Assembly: GCA_025933895.1 (NCBI GenBank)
Contig: JAICZB010000089.1
Coordinates: forward strand, 1 to 8,509
DNA from: Thermoleophilia bacterium
Lineage (GTDB): Bacteria; Actinomycetota; Thermoleophilia; Gaiellales; Gaiellaceae
Length of the DNA stretch: 8,509 nucleotides
Reading direction: 5' to 3'
A program made the position numbers and the translations under genes. The notes beneath the pieces are model-generated. The model was not told the DNA's origin, did no database searches, and saw nothing but the letters and a program-made list of their open reading frames with translations. Numbering within the stretch: position 1 is the stretch's first letter; every line of letters begins with the position of its first letter. Below are positions 6,164-8,509 of this stretch, in pieces.

Positions 6164-6694
6164 GTGGATCCCAGGACGCTGCGGGAGATCATGGGCGAGG
6201 GCGCGACGCGGCCCGAGACACCGCAGGAGCGGCGCGAGCGCGAGGTGCTCGAGGCCGACCTCGAGTCGAGCCCGGTACGGGGAACGCCGCTCCGGCGACG
6301 GCTGCGGAACTTCCGCCCCGACTCCGACGCGGGGGTGCGGGCGCTCGGCGGGCCGCTGATCTGGATGCGCCGGCTGCGGGCGATCGAGGACGCCGAGGAG
6401 CGGCACAAACGCCAGCTCGAGGCGGCTCGGCGGAACCTCGCGGAGGAGCTCGAGGAGCCCGCGGCGTTCGCGGCTGCCTGGCGCGAGCTCGCGGCCAACT
6501 GGAGGTTCGCCGAGGTGAACGAGCTGATCGAGCGGCACAACCGGAACTTCCCGGCCGAGGCCCGGCTGGCGATGGATCCGCGCACCCGCGATTTCGTCCG
6601 CATCAACGGCCGGTCGTACCTGCGCGAGCCGCTCGACGCGCGCTGGATCCTCGACCGCTTCCCGGCCGATCGCGAGGCGGCTGCTCCGACGTGA
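6164..6694 (+). CDS. DUF1992 / DnaJ-homologue-domain family protein
   Basis: The 176-residue product is rich in Arg, Glu and Ala, mostly helical, and has no signal peptide or membrane segment. After a charged N-terminus it shows LESSPVRGTPLRRRLRNF at 33-50, a variant of the LPGxGKPL-type motif that begins DUF1992. Next come LGGPLIWMRRLRAIED at 61-76, a long charged helix (about 77-110), and WRFAEVNELIERHNRNFP at 113-130, typical of the domain's C-terminal half. DUF1992 is the conserved region of DNAJC28-type proteins; despite the name no J-domain HPD motif is present, and its biochemical role is not established. The GTG start gives the longest sensible frame next to a -10-like hexamer; an ATG at 6191 (residue 10) with GGGAG upstream is a real alternative. 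The stop overlaps the acetyltransferase start as GTGA. Confidence 0.72.
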   Translation: MDPRTLREIMGEGATRPETPQERREREVLEADLESSPVRGTPLRRRLRNFRPDSDAGVRALGGPLIWMRRLRAIEDAEERHKRQLEAARRNLAEELEEPAAFAAAWRELAANWRFAEVNELIERHNRNFPAEARLAMDPRTRDFVRINGRSYLREPLDARWILDRFPADREAAAPT

Positions 6695-7191
6695 TCCGGC
6701 CCGTGCGGCCGGAGGACGGCGAGGAGCTTGCCGCGCTCTACCTGGCGAACCGCGACTTCCTCGCGCCGTTCGAGCCGGCGCGGCCGCCGGAGTTCTTCAC
6801 CGCGGACGGTCAGCGAGAGCGCCTGCAGCGACAGCTCGACGGTGAGACCCACCCGTTCGCGATCCTCGACGACGACTCGATCGCGGGGACGATCAACCTC
6901 TTCAACATCGTCCGGGAAAGCCTCCAGGGCGGCGTGATCGGCTACTGGGTGGACGGCACGCGCAACGGCCGCGGGCTCGCCACGGGCGCGGTCGGCGAGA
7001 TCCTGGCGTACGCGTTCGTAGAGCTCGAGCTGCACCGGATCGAGGCTGCGACGCTCGTCGACAACGTCTCGTCGCAACGCGTGCTCGAGAAGAACGACTT
7101 CGAGCGAATCGGTCTCGCGCGCCGCTTCCTGCGCATCAACGACGAGTGGCGGGACTTCTTCCTGTTCCAGCGCCTCGCGGACGACGACTGA
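6691..7191 (+). CDS. GNAT family N-acetyltransferase, RimJ/RimL type
   Basis: The 166-residue product is a GCN5-related acetyltransferase using acetyl-CoA. It begins IRPVRPEDGEELAALY, the usual first strand and helix. The pyrophosphate-binding loop is RNGRGLATGAV at 91-101 (R/QxxGxA pattern), preceded by the beta-4 strand VIGYWV. The late block LELHRIEAATLVDNVSSQR (112-130) followed by VLEKNDFERIGLARRFLRI is characteristic of the RimJ/RimL ribosomal-protein alanine acetyltransferase branch. That branch includes true ribosomal modifiers and also small-molecule and antibiotic acetyltransferases, so the substrate is open. Length is standard and the fold looks complete. The GTG start overlaps the DUF1992 stop as GTGA, giving a two-gene operon. 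The stop faces the Nudix stop only 4 bases away. Confidence 0.9.
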   Translation: MIRPVRPEDGEELAALYLANRDFLAPFEPARPPEFFTADGQRERLQRQLDGETHPFAILDDDSIAGTINLFNIVRESLQGGVIGYWVDGTRNGRGLATGAVGEILAYAFVELELHRIEAATLVDNVSSQRVLEKNDFERIGLARRFLRINDEWRDFFLFQRLADDD

Positions 7192-7201
7192 GGGATCAGT
7201 C
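7186..7201. terminator. Short perfect dyad spanning two convergent stop codons, possible weak bidirectional terminator
   Basis: GACTGA and TCAGTC form a 6-bp stem around a GGGA loop. One arm contains the GNAT stop TGA, the other the Nudix stop read on the minus strand. There is no U-tract on either side and the stem is short, so intrinsic termination is weak at best. It is the only candidate in this 4-base convergent gap. Confidence 0.25.
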
Positions 7202-7627
7202 CGACTCGATCACTCGAACGACTCCGCGCGCCCGACTGCGCGCATCCGCGATCACGTGCTTCAGGAGGTTGGTAGTCGGGCCGGGCAGCTCGTCCGACGA
7301 GAACCAGCCGAGGTCGGCGATTTCACCGGATCCGGGGAGCGTCGGCTCTCCGACCGCGGTCCCCGCGAAGCAGTAGCCGAGCCACGGCTCCATGCGACCG
7401 GAGGGGTACGTGAAGTGGTAGAGGCCGATCAGTGCTGCAGGCCGGAAAGTCGCGCCGGTTTCCTCCTCGAACTCGCGCTGCACCGCCTCGAGCGGGGACT
7501 CACCGGCCTCGATCGCTCCGCCGGGCGGCCCCCAACGGTGCCGGTCGTAGTCGTCCTGAACGAGAAGGATGCGGCCGCGTCGGTCGAAGACCCAAGCCGA
7601 GGCTGCTTGCGGCAGCGGATCCGTCAC
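7196..7627 (-). CDS. Nudix hydrolase
   Basis: The 143-residue product is a single Nudix domain, which cleaves nucleoside diphosphates linked to another moiety using Mg2+ or Mn2+. The Nudix box spans residues 37-59 and fits GX5EX7REUXEEXGU exactly, with G37, E43, R51, E52, E55, E56 and G58 all present. It is preceded by strand ILLVQDDYDRHRWGPPG, a typical substrate-side approach, and followed by LGWFSSDELP (106-115), a common Nudix tail. Substrate specificity cannot be inferred: MutT-like sanitation, nucleotide-sugar or cofactor hydrolysis are all possible. The GTG start follows the GFA-family stop TAG with no intervening base, so the two are likely translated together, and a PriA-GFA-Nudix transcription unit is probable. 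The 3' end meets the convergent acetyltransferase. Confidence 0.94.
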   Translation of the reverse strand: MTDPLPQAASAWVFDRRGRILLVQDDYDRHRWGPPGGAIEAGESPLEAVQREFEEETGATFRPAALIGLYHFTYPSGRMEPWLGYCFAGTAVGEPTLPGSGEIADLGWFSSDELPGPTTNLLKHVIADARSRARGVVRVIESD

Positions 7628-8008
7628 CTAGCGTCGGCTCTCGTCGTGCTGCGACGCGCCCTCGACCTCGTGCATCCACGGCTCGCGGCGCTTGATCCAG
7701 AGCTCCGCCTGCGGACGGAACTCGAACGGCGCGTCGTCGAGCGAGCCGAGCTGGAGCTCGACGGCTTCCTCGTCGACGATGAACAGGCGCGAGCCGCAGC
7801 GCGGACAGAAGCTGTCTCCGTCGTAGCTCGCGTACTCCCCCGTCGACTCGAACGCGCTCAGCGGCCACTGCCCGTAGATGGTGTACGCGCTGCCCGACCG
7901 CTTCCGGCAGTCCGCGCAGTGGCAGCGTCCGACGTGGAACGGCTCGCCGCGGACCGTGTACCGCACGGCGCCGCAGAGGCAGCCGCCGCTGCGTGTTCTC
8001 TCCTCCAC
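7628..8008 (-). CDS. GFA-family zinc-binding protein (glutathione-dependent formaldehyde-activating enzyme-like)
   Basis: The 126-residue product has the complete cysteine pattern of the GFA/CENP-V fold: C10 and C12 (GGCLCGAVRY), C29, C31 and C34 (RCHCADCRKRSG), and C68 and C71 (FCPRCGSRLF). These bind two zinc ions in characterised members. The founding member was proposed to condense glutathione with formaldehyde. Most homologues have no known reaction, and actinobacteria generally lack glutathione, so that activity should not be transferred to this protein. The GTG at 8008 is the only start that leaves room for the first cysteine pair. It lies 9 bases after the priA stop and is flanked by a small inverted repeat (CCTCC/GGAGG, 8002-8017) that could fold over the start codon. 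No upstream Shine-Dalgarno sequence is visible. The Nudix gene follows directly. Confidence 0.92.
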   Translation of the reverse strand: MEERTRSGGCLCGAVRYTVRGEPFHVGRCHCADCRKRSGSAYTIYGQWPLSAFESTGEYASYDGDSFCPRCGSRLFIVDEEAVELQLGSLDDAPFEFRPQAELWIKRREPWMHEVEGASQHDESRR

Positions 8009-8017
8009 GCTCGGAGG

Positions 8018-8509
8018 CTAGAGGCTCTGCGGATCGACGTCGACCACAGCCGCAAGGCCCGCGCGGCGCATCGCCGGTGCGGCCGCCGCGAGCAGGGCTG
8101 CCGCGCGGGAGGCGAGCGCGCGCGGCCGGTCGGTCTTGCCGACGAGCTGGGCACGGTGGCGGCCGCGCAGCCGCAGCAGCGGCGCCGGGCCGAGGAGCTC
8201 GAACTCCGAGAGGCCCGCCTTCAGCTCCTCGAGCGCGCGGGTCGTGTCGGCGAGCTCCGGCCCGGAGACGAGGACGCGGACAAGGTGCCGGAACGGCGGA
8301 TACCCGAGCGCGCGGCGGCGCTCGAGCTCGCCGGCGAGGAACCCGGCGACGTCGTGGCGCGCGGCATGCTCCACTGCGCGGGACTCCGGCTGGAACGTCT
8401 GGACGAGGACGCGTCCCGGTGCGTCGCGGCCGCTTCGGCCGGCGAGCTGCGTCAGGAGCTGGAAGGTCCGCTCCTCGGCGCGGAAGTCGGGGAGGCCGAG
8501 CCCGGTGTC
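8018..8509 (-). CDS. priA: Primosomal protein N' (replication-restart helicase PriA), C-terminal part (truncated by window edge)
   Basis: PriA recognises stalled forks and starts primosome assembly for replication restart. The last 163 codons are present and the frame is open through the right edge. The visible part opens with DTGLGLPDFRAEERTFQLL, then TQLAGRSGRDAPGRVLVQT, the helicase motif V-VI region in which the Q..GR.GR arginines contact ATP, and ELERRRALGYPPFRHL at the start of the C-terminal domain. A variable tail rich in Ala and Arg ends at DVDPQSL. The zinc-binding and Walker motifs would lie outside the window. In actinobacteria the gene often lacks some helicase motifs, which cannot be judged here, although motif VI looks conserved. 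Its position upstream of def-fmt fits the common priA-def-fmt neighbourhood, here interrupted by four genes. Confidence 0.94.
   Translation of the reverse strand, partial: DTGLGLPDFRAEERTFQLLTQLAGRSGRDAPGRVLVQTFQPESRAVEHAARHDVAGFLAGELERRRALGYPPFRHLVRVLVSGPELADTTRALEELKAGLSEFELLGPAPLLRLRGRHRAQLVGKTDRPRALASRAAALLAAAAPAMRRAGLAAVVDVDPQSL

Noticed and set aside
6164..6694. J-domain co-chaperone
   Set aside because: DUF1992 is named after a DnaJ homologue, but no HPD motif or J-domain helices are present.
1..8509. tRNA, rRNA, CRISPR array, insertion sequence or prophage
   Set aside because: No gap exceeds 25 bases, and I saw no transposase or integrase motif, no regularly spaced repeats and no tRNA-like cloverleaf.

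Overview
This window is a densely packed, very GC-rich chromosomal segment of a bacterium, most likely an actinobacterium. I favour a deep-branching Thermoleophilia-type lineage (Gaiellales or Solirubrobacterales) from the GC content, the priA / def-fmt-rsmB-rpe-ribD-ribE gene order and the style of the proteins. That assignment is inference, with no 16S or marker-tree support. I recognise eleven complete genes and two edge-truncated genes. The largest gene-free gap is 25 bases. I see no RNA gene, mobile element, CRISPR array or long repeat.

Layout from right to left. (1) On the minus strand, the C-terminal end of primosomal helicase PriA (right edge) is followed by a GFA-family zinc protein and a Nudix hydrolase, all nearly touching. 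(2) On the plus strand, a DUF1992 (DnaJ-homologue-domain) protein and a RimJ/RimL-type GNAT acetyltransferase overlap by 4 bases. This pair converges on the Nudix gene, leaving 4 bases between the stops, and diverges from def with only 25 bases between the starts. (3) On the minus strand, an eight-gene tightly coupled run goes def, fmt, a SAM methyltransferase, an APH-like phosphotransferase, rsmB, rpe, ribD and ribE (left edge). Junctions are mostly 4-base ATGA/GTGA overlaps or gaps of 1 to 2 bases; the largest gap is 10 bases.

The eight-gene run joins three housekeeping themes. Fmt and Def add and remove the formyl group of initiator methionine. RsmB methylates 16S rRNA. Rpe interconverts ribulose-5-phosphate (a riboflavin precursor) and xylulose-5-phosphate, and RibD and RibE make riboflavin. 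Two accessory genes of unknown substrate, the methyltransferase and the kinase-like protein, sit in the middle of this conserved block between fmt and rsmB, and their overlaps imply translational coupling.

The window is mostly ordinary core metabolism and I do not see a clear undescribed system. The points worth a second look are: an Fmt with a trimmed C-terminal domain; an Rpe with altered active-site signatures; the two-gene insertion in the fmt-rsmB interval; the kinase-like protein with a substituted metal-ligand position; and two divergent -10-like hexamers that share bases in the 25-bp def/DUF1992 gap, suggesting leaderless transcription both ways.
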